Shown here piece after piece: positions 24,636 to 33,151 of a DNA stretch of 64,000 nucleotides. How positions within the stretch are numbered: position 1 is the first letter of the stretch; each line of letters begins with the position of its first letter. The translations under genes were made by a program, and so were the position numbers. This stretch comes from Synergistetes bacterium ADurb.Bin155 (GTDB lineage Bacteria > Synergistota > Synergistia > Synergistales > Thermovirgaceae), in assembly GCA_002070395.1 (NCBI GenBank), contig MWDE01000002.1:62001-126000 (forward strand), written 5' to 3'. The notes beneath the pieces are model-generated. The model had not been told where the DNA came from, made no database searches, and saw only the letters and a list, made by a program, of their open reading frames with translations.

Positions 24636-24759
24636 GCCAATGGGGTCCGCTTCGGCATCAATGGACCCGGATTGAACTCGCTTTGGAGCAGCCTCCTTCC
24701 TGCCTTTTCAGGAAAGGAACCAAAATGAAGTTTTTCATCGCCTCTCGAAGGTATCCAAG

Positions 24760-24787
24760 TTGACATTTCCTGAGAGCGGTGTATTAT
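24760..24787 (+). promoter_or_regulatory. argG leader promoter
   Basis: A perfect TTGACA (24760-24765), a 16-base spacer and TATTAT (24782-24787), about 110 bases before the T-box stem I. Confidence 0.8.
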
Positions 24788-24900
24788 ATTCGGCAATTAT
24801 TGAAAGGATTGGGGAGGCTTTTGTGGTTATGACCCTTAACCGCTTAAGACGAGCTGGACGAATAAGACCTGGTCTGTCTGCGTCGGAATTCGCGGATTAC

Positions 24901-25143
24901 GCGGTGATGACGGGGAAGAGTAGGTTGTGTGCTCGTCGACAGAGAGGGGATGCAAACCGCTGAAAGCGTTCCTCGCCGAGACCGACCGAATAGAGCCCCT
25001 GAACCGACCCCCGAAGAAAGTCCTTAAAAAAGGCAATTAGGGGGTAAACGGTTTCAAACCGTGAGAGTAGGCCAAAGAGGCCGAAAAGTAGGGTGGCACC
25101 GCGGGCAAGGCTCGCCCCTTCGTAAGAAGGGGCGAGCCTTTTT
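24901..25143 (+). promoter_or_regulatory. T-box riboswitch controlling argG, probable Arg (AGA) specifier
   Basis: The T-box sequence AGGGTGGCACCGCGGG (25090-25105) is unmistakable. It is followed by a strong terminator: GGCTCGCCCCTT (25109-25120) pairs with AAGGGGCGAGCC (25127-25138), then T5. Upstream are the stem I features AGTA (24919-24922), AGAGAG (24941-24946) and an apical CGCT-GAA-AGCG hairpin. GGTTG after AGTA pairs with CGACC before GAA (24988-24990), placing AGA (24992-24994) in the specifier position, an Arg codon. The bulge TGGC would pair with a tRNA ending GCCA. Uncharged tRNA-Arg would switch argG on. The specifier assignment is manual. Confidence 0.85.
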
Positions 25144-25166
25144 GTTATTTTAAGGAGGGAACCAGG

Positions 25167-26408
25167 ATGGAATACAAGGGAAAGGTAATTCTTGCTTACA
25201 GTGGGGGCCTGGACACATCGGTGGCGATAAAGTGGTTGAGCGACAAGGGTTACGATGTGGTGACCCTGACGGCCGATGTGGGGCAGATCCTCGATACGGA
25301 AGAGGTCAAGGAGAAGGCACTCAAGGTGGGAGCCGTCAACGCCTACGTCATGGATCTCAGGCAGGAGTTTGTGGAGACCATGGTGTGGCCGGCACTGAAG
25401 GCCAACGCCCTCTACCAGGGCAAATATCCCCTGAATTCAGCTCTTTCCAGGCCGATCATCGCGAAGTATCTTGTGTGGGTGGCCGGGATGGAAGGGGCCG
25501 TCGCCGTCGCCCATGGTTGTACCGGGAAAGGTCAGGACCAGGTCAGGATAGAGGTCTGTTCCAATGCCCTGGACCCGGAACTAAAGGTTATAGCGCCGGT
25601 CAGGGAATGGCATTTCTCCAGGGATGCAGAGATCGCTTATGCCAAGGAAAACGGTATCCCCGTCCCTGTAACGGCGGAAAGCCCTTACTCCATTGACGGG
25701 AACTTGTGGGGCAGGTCCATTGAATGCGGTCCCCTTGAGGATCCCTGGACGGAGCCTCCCAGTGATGCTTTCGCCCTTACGGTGGATCCCTGGGAAGCTC
25801 CGGATGGGCAGGAATACATCGAGATCACCTTTAAAAAGGGTATTCCGGTGGCGATCAACAGCACCGTTATGGACGGTGTTACGTTGATCGCTGAACTGAA
25901 CAGGATCGCTGGAGCGCATGGGGTGGGCAGGATCGACATGATCGAAGACCGGCTGGTGGGATTCAAAAGCAGGGAGGTTTATGAATGCCCCGCTACGGTA
26001 TGCCTCCTCCAGGCCCACCAGGCGCTGGAGAGCATGACCCTGACGAAGGACGTCATAGCGGCCAAGGCGGACCTCTCGCTAAAATACGCGGAACTCACCT
26101 ACACCGGTTTCTGGTTTTCGCCACTGAAAAAGGCTCTCGATGCCTTCTTCGATTCCATCCAGGAGAACGTGTCCGGCACTGTCAGGGTGCGACTTTTCAA
26201 GGGCGCGTCGGTGGTGGTGGGGATAAAGGCCGAAAAGTCACTTTACGTCGAATCCATGGCCACCTATTCTGAGGGGGATGCCTTCGACCACGAGGCTGCG
26301 GCCGGGTTCATAAAGATCTGGGGGCTCCCCGTCAAACTCTGGAGGCAGGTCCACCCTGAAGTCGAAACGAAGGTGCCCGAGCTTAAGGTAGTAGGTGGTG
26401 CCAAGTGA
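25167..26408 (+). CDS. argG: Argininosuccinate synthase
   Basis: ArgG joins citrulline and aspartate using ATP, the penultimate step of arginine synthesis. The 413-residue protein has the P-loop-like [17 protein letters not shown] near residue 9, [14 protein letters not shown] near 115, and [23 protein letters not shown] near 175. The length is normal for the type without a C-terminal extension. ATG 25167 has AAGGAGGGA 8 bases upstream, directly after the T-box terminator. argH is not in the window. Confidence 0.97.
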   Translation: MEYKGKVILAYSGGLDTSVAIKWLSDKGYDVVTLTADVGQILDTEEVKEKALKVGAVNAYVMDLRQEFVETMVWPALKANALYQGKYPLNSALSRPIIAKYLVWVAGMEGAVAVAHGCTGKGQDQVRIEVCSNALDPELKVIAPVREWHFSRDAEIAYAKENGIPVPVTAESPYSIDGNLWGRSIECGPLEDPWTEPPSDAFALTVDPWEAPDGQEYIEITFKKGIPVAINSTVMDGVTLIAELNRIAGAHGVGRIDMIEDRLVGFKSREVYECPATVCLLQAHQALESMTLTKDVIAAKADLSLKYAELTYTGFWFSPLKKALDAFFDSIQENVSGTVRVRLFKGASVVVGIKAEKSLYVESMATYSEGDAFDHEAAAGFIKIWGLPVKLWRQVHPEVETKVPELKVVGGAK

Positions 26409-26423
26409 CGGTAACCGTGTCAG

Positions 26424-26711
26424 TTAAGTGGATCTCAGGATGAGGAAGTCGGATCGGCCAAGGTCCGGGTCACAGTGGAGGTACATGACCTCCCTCACTA
26501 CGGCTCCGGGGGGTCCAACCCGGACCCACTCGATCATTTGATCCACCGATTCTGGAGGACCCTGGAAAACCGCCTCGACCCCTCCGTCGAGGCGGTTTTT
26601 TATCCATCCGGATAGTCCCAGCGAAAGGGCGGTCTGCCTTGCCCTCCACCGGAAACCTACTCCCTGGACCGTCCCTGTTATAATGACCCTGACACACTTT
26701 TCTTGGCCCAT
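26424..26711 (-). CDS. acyP: Acylphosphatase
   Basis: A 95-residue acylphosphatase that hydrolyses acyl phosphates such as carbamoyl or acetyl phosphate. The signature GTVQGVGFRWRARQTA holds the catalytic Arg, and GWIKNRLDGGVEAVFQG holds the catalytic Asn. ATG 26711 was chosen because GGAGG lies 8 bases upstream; in-frame ATGs further up have no such site. It is divergent from the AlaX-like gene. Confidence 0.94.
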   Translation of the reverse strand: MGQEKCVRVIITGTVQGVGFRWRARQTALSLGLSGWIKNRLDGGVEAVFQGPPESVDQMIEWVRVGPPGAVVREVMYLHCDPDLGRSDFLILRST

Positions 26712-26730
26712 TAAGTGATCCTCCGCGGGT

Positions 26731-26744
26731 GTAAACAAGTTTAC
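26731..26744. promoter_or_regulatory. Palindrome between divergent genes
   Basis: GTAAACAAGTTTAC is a perfect inverted repeat (two 6-base arms around AA) in the 65-base gap between acyP and the AlaX-like gene. It has the size and symmetry of a repressor operator; no matching regulator is identifiable. Confidence 0.35.
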
Positions 26745-26776
26745 CATCCAGCGAAGGATCATTTGGGAGTGTTCCC

Positions 26777-27970
26777 ATGGGGAGGTTGGTCAATGAAATG
26801 AATGAAAAGATTCAGATAGAAGAGGTTCTGGAACGGAAAGGGGAAAAAGCAAAAATAAGGGTTTCGGGTAGAGTTTTTCACCCATCCGGAGGGGGCCAGC
26901 CCGGCGACAGCGGTCGCCTCGAAAGCGAGAGTTTCAAGGCCAGGGTTCTCGATTGCCGCACCAGCAATGAAGGTGATGTCCTGGATATAGTGGTCAAGGA
27001 GGGTGACATCCCCCTGGGCCGCCCGATCGACGCCACAGTCGATTTTGAAAGGAACCGACGTTTTTCGAGAATGCACACTGCCGAACACATCCTTTCCAGG
27101 ACGCTCGAAAACCAGCTACCCGGGCTGGACGTGCAAAAAGTCTCCATAGGTGAAAAGGAGAGCGTGGTTTTCATGACCTATCCTGGGGATATCGCTTGGG
27201 ATGACCTGTTCAGGGCGGAGGAGGCCGCCAACAGGGTTATCGCGGCGGACCTCCCGGTCGGTGTTAAAAGGGTCTCGAGGGAAAGAGACGATAGTTTCGA
27301 AGGAGTAAAGATCAAGTGGGACAGGATCGACGAAAGAGAAGTGACTATTGTCACCATCGGTGAATTCGACAGCATGGCTTGCTCGGGGAGCCACGTCGGA
27401 TCCACATCGGAGGTCGGGGGGGTGGTTGTCACCGGCTTCAAGGGTGGCAATGGGCAATGGGAGGTCAAGTTCACCGTTGATCGCCAGGAGACATTACAGA
27501 GGCACAGCAGGATAACGAGGGTGCTTTCAAGGGAGATCGGCTGCGAAGAGGAAAACCTCCCCTCGGTGGTCGCCAGACTCAGGGAGGAGCGGAGGGAAGC
27601 AACCAGAAAACTGGACAAGGTCAGGAAATATATCGAGATCCCCTGGGAGGATATCGGCGAGACTCCGGGGAAGTTGTTCTTCTTCGCCATAGAGAATTTC
27701 CCCCCGGAGTTGGCTTCTTCGGGAGTTAAAAGAAAAATTGAAAAGGAAACCGGTTGCGTCGTCGGCTTTCTCTCCCCGGATCAAAGCGGGGGGGCTGTGT
27801 TCATACTCGGTGCCGGGAAGGATCTCAAGGTGGACCTTAAGGGCTTGTTAGAGGAAGCCGATACGTTGCAGGCAAGGGGTGGAGGTGCGGCCGATTGGGT
27901 CCAGGGAAGGGCCGGGAATGGATCGCCCTCTGAATGGAGGAGATTCCTTCTTTCAATAGTTGACAAATAG
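26777..27970 (+). CDS. AlaX-like alanyl-tRNA editing protein
   Basis: This 397-residue protein resembles the AlaRS editing domain, which removes Ser or Gly wrongly attached to tRNA-Ala. The first ~240 residues contain FHPSGGGQPGDSG, the zinc motif RMHTAEHILSRTL, and CSGSHVGSTSEVGG, which supplies the last Cys and His ligands. A coiled-coil-like middle (ARLREERREATRKLDKV) and a DHHA1-like C-terminal part (SPDQSGGAVFILGAGK, LEEADTLQARGGGAADWVQG) follow, as in long AlaX forms. The aminoacylation domain is absent. ATG 26777 follows GGGAG closely; ATG 26798 behind GGGGAGG is an alternative. Confidence 0.85.
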   Translation: MGRLVNEMNEKIQIEEVLERKGEKAKIRVSGRVFHPSGGGQPGDSGRLESESFKARVLDCRTSNEGDVLDIVVKEGDIPLGRPIDATVDFERNRRFSRMHTAEHILSRTLENQLPGLDVQKVSIGEKESVVFMTYPGDIAWDDLFRAEEAANRVIAADLPVGVKRVSRERDDSFEGVKIKWDRIDEREVTIVTIGEFDSMACSGSHVGSTSEVGGVVVTGFKGGNGQWEVKFTVDRQETLQRHSRITRVLSREIGCEEENLPSVVARLREERREATRKLDKVRKYIEIPWEDIGETPGKLFFFAIENFPPELASSGVKRKIEKETGCVVGFLSPDQSGGAVFILGAGKDLKVDLKGLLEEADTLQARGGGAADWVQGRAGNGSPSEWRRFLLSIVDK

Positions 27971-28069
27971 TTTACACAATGTCACTATTGATCTCATGAA
28001 ATGACTTGGGATGCTCCGCCGGGGTCCAAGTGTCAGCGAACCCAGGGAAGCTGAAGGGAGGAATTATCC

Positions 28070-28258
28070 TTGATCATTCGGAAGGCATCTTCAGTTACGG
28101 AAAATAGTACCCGGGGAACGGGAGGCTTCCTCCAAGGGTTGCCGCTGGAAGTCCTTTTTGACGGCAACAGGGCTCCTTCGAACGTCCAGTTGAGAAAGAT
28201 GATACTCCTTCACGACCTGGCCACGAAAGACGAGGTCAAAAAAATGGGAGAGCCGTAG
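28070..28258 (+). CDS. Small hypothetical protein, 62 aa
   Basis: The TTG at 28070 has a good GGGAGG site (28057-28062). The sequence is mixed charged and hydrophobic (PLEVLFDGNRAPSNVQLRKMILLHDLATKDEVKKMGEP) with no membrane helix and no recognised family. It lies between two real genes in the same direction. A hairpin-free gap separates it from the membrane protein at 28324. Confidence 0.45.
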   Translation: MIIRKASSVTENSTRGTGGFLQGLPLEVLFDGNRAPSNVQLRKMILLHDLATKDEVKKMGEP

Positions 28259-28323
28259 TCTCCCCTTTTTGAGATATAGTATCCTTCAGGGCATTTTCCC
28301 AGTGAAACCCGAGGAGGTCCTTC

Positions 28324-28812
28324 ATGCGCATTCTTTTCTTTTTGTCCATGAGCGGTGCGGCGATCACTTTCGCCCTTTTTTACACCTGGTGCATTCAAAA
28401 GCCGGTCATGACAGTCATGCGGTTTTTCCAAGGTGAAGACCTGCCCGAGGAGGCGCCCTACGGCGAGACCGAAAAGTTGCCGCCGGCCGTTCTCCCCCTG
28501 GTGTGGTATCCCCTGAGGATTGTTTTCTTTTTCGGGGAGACTTATATACTGGCGGCCTGGGGGGCCTATTGCATCCTCCGGACCTTAGAGGCGATGCAAA
28601 AGGCAGGCATCGAAAAAGGGCCGGCCTTCCACGTACCAGCCTTTATAGCTTGTGTCGGAGCCCTGGGGTACCTGGCAAGGAAAGAGCCCCGAAAGGACAT
28701 TTTGACCATTATCCAGTCCTGCATCGGGATGGGGAGCTATCTTGTCTTTGTCCTGAACCGGGCTGCCTTGATGACCTATTACCCCTGGCTGGTCGATTTC
28801 TTTGCGAAGTAA
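28324..28812 (+). CDS. Hypothetical integral membrane protein
   Basis: A 162-residue protein with four probable membrane helices: 2-22, ~60-80, ~97-112 and ~130-150. Between helices 1 and 2 is a soluble loop with FFQGEDLPEEAPYGETEKLPP. No family was recognised. ATG 28324 has GAGGAGG about 7 bases upstream. It is convergent with tupC, and only 23 bases separate them. Confidence 0.65.
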   Translation: MRILFFLSMSGAAITFALFYTWCIQKPVMTVMRFFQGEDLPEEAPYGETEKLPPAVLPLVWYPLRIVFFFGETYILAAWGAYCILRTLEAMQKAGIEKGPAFHVPAFIACVGALGYLARKEPRKDILTIIQSCIGMGSYLVFVLNRAALMTYYPWLVDFFAK

Positions 28813-28835
28813 GCCATTAATGCCTTTCCGCGGCA

Positions 28836-29858
28836 TCAGGCCCAACGGATCGAATTCGACTTGAAGACCAGGATCACCGTTGACCCTGGAACGATGCCAA
28901 GCCTGGAGAGCGATCCCTTCGTGATCCTGGAGGTGAGGACCGTATCCTGGATATTCACCGTAACAAGAATGCTTCGTCCCTCGTCCTCCAGGTTCATCCT
29001 GGTGACTGTTCCCCTCAGGGTGTTCCTTGCCGAAGAATTTCCGGGGTAGTCCAAGGAAAGGATAATATCACCAGGGTCCAGTAAGCCCATGGAATATTCG
29101 TTCCCTGGTTTTCCCGCCGCCGTTATGATCTGGCCATCCTCTAGGTACCTGAGGACGGTACCATCGTTTCCCTCTTCCCAGGGACCCTGGATGATGTTTT
29201 CGATATTTTTGGATCTGATCTTGCCTGAAAACATGGAGATCACTTCGTCGGCGGCGCTGTAGGACCATTCAATATCATGACTTACAAGAACGATGGACGC
29301 GCCGAACTTTTCCCTGGCGTCCACGATTGCACGGGCGATGATCCTCGCGCTGTTGGCATCGATACTGGCCGTAGGTTCATCGAGGATCAATACTTCCGGC
29401 CTTAAAACCAGCCTTGAAGCCAAGGCCACCCTTTGTGACTCTCCACCGGATAGCTGGAACCAGTGCCTGCCGGCGAAATCCTCTGGATCGAGCCCGACCA
29501 TCTCGAGAGCCGAATGCACTTTTCGGGTAAGACCCTCCTTGATGGCCCTGGCCTTGAGGCCGTAAACCACGTTTTCAAAAACCGTCCTCTTTAGAAGCCT
29601 GGTTTCCTGGAGAAGGAGCGTGGCCTCTCTTCTCAACTGTTCATTAATGTCATGCACCGGTATGCTCTTGAAAAGAAGCCGCCCGCTCCGGGGCCTTTCA
29701 AGAAAAGCCAGTATTCTCAAGAGTGTACTTTTCCCACAACCGTTGGGACCGGTAATCCCCAGGATGGAGCCTCTTTCTATTTTCAGCTCTGAGACCTCAA
29801 GTACGGTGCGTCCGGCGTAGGACTGGGTGATATTCTCTAGTTCGTAGATGTAGGTCAA
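28836..29858 (-). CDS. tupC: Tungstate ABC transporter ATP-binding protein
   Basis: The 340-residue protein has an ABC ATPase domain (~1-235): Walker A ITGPNGCGKSTLLRIL, Q-loop LLQETRLLKRTVFENVVYGL, signature LSGGESQRVALASRL, and Walker B VLILDEPTASID. A C-terminal ~100-residue extension (DPGDIILSLDYPGNSSARNTLRGTVTRMNLEDEGR) matches a TOBE-like oxyanion-binding domain, common in molybdate/tungstate ATPases, where it senses the anion. The gene overlaps tupB by 4 bases and is last in the unit. Substrate is assigned from TupA. Confidence 0.92.
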   Translation of the reverse strand: MTYIYELENITQSYAGRTVLEVSELKIERGSILGITGPNGCGKSTLLRILAFLERPRSGRLLFKSIPVHDINEQLRREATLLLQETRLLKRTVFENVVYGLKARAIKEGLTRKVHSALEMVGLDPEDFAGRHWFQLSGGESQRVALASRLVLRPEVLILDEPTASIDANSARIIARAIVDAREKFGASIVLVSHDIEWSYSAADEVISMFSGKIRSKNIENIIQGPWEEGNDGTVLRYLEDGQIITAAGKPGNEYSMGLLDPGDIILSLDYPGNSSARNTLRGTVTRMNLEDEGRSILVTVNIQDTVLTSRITKGSLSRLGIVPGSTVILVFKSNSIRWA

Positions 29859-30550
29859 CTGGCGGCCCTCTTCCTTGCCACCGAAACGGCCCCGTTGACG
29901 ATAAAGGCTATGGACAGCAGAACGATTCCCAGGGCTATCCCCTCGGCGAACTGGCCCTTACCCGTCTCAAGGGCGATGGCGGTGGTGATCGTCCGGGTTC
30001 TCCATTTAATGTTGCCTCCGATCATCATGGAGACACCCACCTCGGAGATGATCCTGCTGTACGCCGTCATGGCCGCTGCCACGACGGCGTATCGACCCTC
30101 CCAGAGGGAGCTGGCAGCCAGTTGCCCGGGAGAAGCCCCCAGCGTCATCAAAGTGAGGCGGGTTGAATCCTCCATCTGTTCCGTGGCCGACGCGGTCAGG
30201 GACACCACCACCGGGAGCCCGAGGAAAAATTGGCCGATGGCGACCCCTCGCAATGTGAAAAGGAGACCCAGCCCCCCGAAGGGTCCGCTCCTGGAGATGA
30301 AGGCGTAGATCAGCAACCCCACGACTACTGTGGGTATCGCCATCAAGGTATCTGATATAGCCCTGCAGGCGTGTTTGCCGGGGAAGGAATAGTATCCCAG
30401 AATGAATCCCAAGGGTATCCCCGCCGCCAGGGTGAGGAGGATCGAAAAGGTCGATACCTTCAGGGTCGTGAAAATGGCGTTGAAGGTCTCCTCTTGTCCT
30501 GAAAGAAGGATGGTAAAAGCCGCTTTAAACCCGTCGGACAGATAATGCAT
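29855..30550 (-). CDS. tupB: Tungstate ABC transporter permease
   Basis: A 231-residue permease with about five or six membrane helices. It has the EAA-like cytoplasmic loop LMTLGASPGQLAASSLWEGRYAVVAA and a SEVGVSMMIGGNIKWRTRTITTAI segment typical of TupB/WtpB proteins. It forms the membrane channel for TupC and TupA. It overlaps tupC; a 150-base gap with a terminator separates it from tupA, so the periplasmic protein gene may be expressed more strongly. Confidence 0.92.
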   Translation of the reverse strand: MHYLSDGFKAAFTILLSGQEETFNAIFTTLKVSTFSILLTLAAGIPLGFILGYYSFPGKHACRAISDTLMAIPTVVVGLLIYAFISRSGPFGGLGLLFTLRGVAIGQFFLGLPVVVSLTASATEQMEDSTRLTLMTLGASPGQLAASSLWEGRYAVVAAAMTAYSRIISEVGVSMMIGGNIKWRTRTITTAIALETGKGQFAEGIALGIVLLSIAFIVNGAVSVARKRAAS

Positions 30551-30628
30551 TGCCGCCTCCAGTTTTCTTCTCCTTGTATCCTACCTTGGAAGCCTCCGAC
30601 GAGCCTTGGCCGGCCTCCTGGTTCTTGT

Positions 30629-30678
30629 AAAAAGGAACCCCGCAAGATCCCCAGGGGGGTGGGGAGGATGCGGGGTCC
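30629..30678 (-). terminator. Terminator between tupA and tupB
   Basis: On the minus strand CCCCGCA (30675-30669) and TGCGGGG (30644-30638) pair, with an inner TCCCC/GGGGA helix, followed by TTCCTTTTT. It would reduce read-through from tupA into tupBC. Confidence 0.7.
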
Positions 30679-30700
30679 CCTGCTGATTGGCAAAGCCCGG

Positions 30701-31525
30701 TTACTTCGCGTTAGGGACAAACAGGGGTTTGCCTAGAAGGCTGAACTCCCCGATCATCTTCTGGACCTTGTCGGAGCGCATCCAGTCGGAAAATTTCAAG
30801 GCCAGGTCGTAACGGAGATGGTCTCCCCTTACCGGGTTGACGGCGATAACGCTGTACTGGTTGAAGAGCGCTTCATCGCCCTCGACCAGTATCACCAGGG
30901 GGGGATTGCCCTTGTAATTGTCCTCGTACTTAATGAAGGTGCCCCTGTCGGTCAAGGTGTAGCCGACCTTCTCGGCAGCTATGTTGATCGTATCGAGCAT
31001 GCCCTGCCCGGTTTGGATGTACCAGTTCTCCTTCTCGGGTTGACCGTATCCAAATCTCTCCCAAAGGTCTAGTTCCAGAACGTGGGTTCCGGATTTATCG
31101 CCCCGGCTGGCGAAGGGAGCCCCCTTGGTAGCGATAGAGATAAACGCCTCTTTGACGGTTTTGCCCTTGATCTTCGCGGGGTCGGAAGGGGGACCTATTA
31201 TTATAAAATCGTTGTACATGACCTGCCGGCGGTTGACCCCAAAGCCGTCCTGGACGTACTGCTTTTCCACTTCGGGAGCGTGGACAAGGAGGACGTCCAC
31301 ATCGAGATTTTTACCCAATTCGAGGGCCTTCCCGGTCCCAACTGAAACCCACTGGAGTTCGATCCCTGTATCCTTGAGAAACTCCGGGGCCAGGTAATCC
31401 AGGAGTCCCGTGTTGTCCGTGCTGGTCGTAGTGGCCATGCGCAATACTTCGGCGGAAAAAGCGGAATAAGCTGCGATGGACAGAACGAGAACTGAAAAGA
31501 AGAGGATCCTCAAAGAACGTTTCAT
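30701..31525 (-). CDS. tupA: Tungstate ABC transporter substrate-binding protein
   Basis: The 274-residue protein has a signal peptide (MKRSLRILFFSVLVLSIAAYSAFSA). It carries the TupA oxyanion signature RMATTTSTDNTGLL, plus DVLLVHAPEVEKQYVQDGFGVNRRQVMYNDFIIIGP and ASRGDKSGTHVLE. TupA binds tungstate very tightly in the periplasm. Tungsten serves aldehyde:ferredoxin oxidoreductases and formate dehydrogenases in such anaerobes. ATG 31525 has a full AAAGGAGG site 8 bases upstream. The gene sits directly behind the riboswitch. Confidence 0.94.
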   Translation of the reverse strand: MKRSLRILFFSVLVLSIAAYSAFSAEVLRMATTTSTDNTGLLDYLAPEFLKDTGIELQWVSVGTGKALELGKNLDVDVLLVHAPEVEKQYVQDGFGVNRRQVMYNDFIIIGPPSDPAKIKGKTVKEAFISIATKGAPFASRGDKSGTHVLELDLWERFGYGQPEKENWYIQTGQGMLDTINIAAEKVGYTLTDRGTFIKYEDNYKGNPPLVILVEGDEALFNQYSVIAVNPVRGDHLRYDLALKFSDWMRSDKVQKMIGEFSLLGKPLFVPNAK

Positions 31526-31565
31526 TGCAACAACCTCCTTTAGTTGAAGTGGGGTCATTTTTCAT

Positions 31566-31600
31566 AAAAAAACCGTCTCCCCGCGTTGAGGGGAGACGGT
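31566..31600 (-). terminator. Terminator in the tupA leader
   Basis: On the minus strand ACCGTCTCCCC (31600-31590) pairs with GGGGAGACGGT (31582-31572), followed by seven T. It stands between the riboswitch and the tupA ribosome binding site, so it is probably the expression platform. Confidence 0.88.
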
Positions 31601-31609
31601 CTACAAGGC

Positions 31610-31716
31610 CGACCACTCCTTCCTCCTTTCCAAACGCGGGAGGCGTTCCTGTTTCCGGGAACGCCCTTCGGCCCGCCGCCGTGGGAAAACCTTTAGGCGG
31701 TAGGGCTCGGAGGTTT
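31610..31716 (-). promoter_or_regulatory. Molybdenum/tungsten cofactor (Moco/Tuco) riboswitch
   Basis: The minus-strand leader contains CTCCGAGCCC near its start, then CGCCTAAAGG, a stem GGCGTTCC-CGGAAACA-GGAACGCC, and CTCCCGCG. As I recall the Moco RNA motif, these are its conserved blocks. The position, between a promoter and a terminator ahead of a tungstate transporter, fits cofactor-responsive control. Whether it senses the molybdenum or tungsten form cannot be told. Confidence 0.72.
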
Positions 31717-31725
31717 TGTAACGGA

Positions 31726-31754
31726 AATATATCATGTAAAGAAAGGAAGGTAAA
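31726..31754 (-). promoter_or_regulatory. Promoter of the tup unit
   Basis: On the minus strand TTTACC (31754-31749), a 17-base spacer and TATATT (31731-31726). Transcription would begin just before the riboswitch. Confidence 0.6.
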
Positions 31755-31939
31755 GGGGTCCGGTAATTAGGGTGGAGTAATGAAGCCCAGGTCGTTGAAG
31801 AAAGAAAAGAGAGGATCCGGCGATGGTGCCTCCTGGTGAGGCCGGAGGGAAGGACAGCCGCCGCCCGAGCCGGTAGGTCTTCGCAGTAACAGGGGATATA
31901 ATATTTTCACAAGCGAAAAGAGAAACGGGGGAGTTGAAG

Positions 31940-33151
31940 GTGGAAGGCAAAAAGACCGGCATCGATGCTGTCCACTCGGGGGACCGTGTTCACGAAGGGG
32001 TGGCGAGGCCGAAGGTTCCTCCAATCTATGCCAGTTCAGTTTATTCTTTTGAATCCTTTTCAGACCTGGAGGATGTGTTCGACGGCAAAAAAACGGGGTA
32101 CATCTACGCCAGGATGGGCCACCCCAATGCCTCCCTCCTGGAGGAAACCCTGTCAGCCCTGGAGAAGACCGAAGCCGCCCTGGTTTTTTCCTCGGGGATG
32201 GCGGCTATTACCACCGCTTTCCTTTCGGCGGTGGAGCCGGGGGACCACGTGGTGGCCGACCGCGTGCTTTACGGGGGGACCTTCTCATTTATCGATGGAT
32301 TCTTAAGAAATTGGGGGGTTGAGGTAACCCTTGTGGATACCCTTGACCCCGACCAGGTAAGGAAAGCCCTCCTCCCCAGGACCAAGGTGATCTACCTTGA
32401 GACCATCTCAAACCCCCTCATGAGAGTCGCCGATATCCCAACCCTCGCGGAGATCGCTTCTTCCTCTAGGGCGATGCTCTTCGTCGATAACACCTTTGCC
32501 AGCCCCATCCTCTGCAAGCCGGCCACGATGGGCGCCGATGTGGTCATTCACAGCCTTACCAAGTACATCAATGGGCACAGTGACGTGACCGGGGGGAGTA
32601 TTGCCGGGGGGAGGCAATTTATGGAAAAGGCCTCCCGGTTGCGCTCCATGATGGGCGGGAGCATGAGTCCTTTCGATGCCTGGCTTGTGCAGAGAGGGGC
32701 GAGAACCCTGCACCTGAGAATGGTGGCTCATTCTGCTAACGCACTTCATATCGCAAGAGCCCTTGAGAAGCACCCGCAGGTTATCAGGGTCGAGTACCCA
32801 GGGCTGGAGAGGCATCCCAGTTATGGTATGGCCCGAAGGATCCTCGAAGGGGGATTCGGGGGGATGTTGAGCTTCGAGCTAAAGGGAGGCGAAAAAGCCG
32901 CGGCCAGGTTCGTTGACGCCCTGGGGCTTGTTGACCTGGTCCCAAGCCTGGCTTCCACGTCGACGATCGTTTCCTACCCGGCTAAGACATCCCACCGGTC
33001 CCTTTCCGATGACCAGCGTGCGGCGGCGGGTATCTCAGGAGGCCTGTTAAGGCTCTCCGCGGGCGTCGAGCCCGTGGAGCCCATCCTTGAGGATGTCCTT
33101 CGAGCCCTGGACCCGATGGCCGGGGAAAAGGGAGAGGGGAGCGCCCGGTGA
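31940..33151 (+). CDS. Cys/Met-metabolism PLP enzyme (cystathionine gamma-synthase/lyase family)
   Basis: A 403-residue PLP fold-type I enzyme. The motifs are RMGHPNASLLEETLSALE, FSSGMAAITTAFLSAVEPGDHVV, FVDNTFASPILCKP, and the PLP-lysine site VVIHSLTKYINGHSDVTGG. The family includes cystathionine gamma-synthase and lyase, O-acetylhomoserine sulfhydrylase and methionine gamma-lyase. The loop reads LYGGTF; methionine gamma-lyases usually have Cys where the second Gly stands, so that activity is less likely. GTG 31940 has GGGGGAG 6 bases upstream. The stop overlaps the next gene (GTGA). Confidence 0.9.
   Translation: MEGKKTGIDAVHSGDRVHEGVARPKVPPIYASSVYSFESFSDLEDVFDGKKTGYIYARMGHPNASLLEETLSALEKTEAALVFSSGMAAITTAFLSAVEPGDHVVADRVLYGGTFSFIDGFLRNWGVEVTLVDTLDPDQVRKALLPRTKVIYLETISNPLMRVADIPTLAEIASSSRAMLFVDNTFASPILCKPATMGADVVIHSLTKYINGHSDVTGGSIAGGRQFMEKASRLRSMMGGSMSPFDAWLVQRGARTLHLRMVAHSANALHIARALEKHPQVIRVEYPGLERHPSYGMARRILEGGFGGMLSFELKGGEKAAARFVDALGLVDLVPSLASTSTIVSYPAKTSHRSLSDDQRAAAGISGGLLRLSAGVEPVEPILEDVLRALDPMAGEKGEGSAR

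Noticed and set aside
31940-33151. Firm call as methionine gamma-lyase
   Set aside because: The loop has LYGGTF rather than the Cys-containing form, so only the family is assigned.
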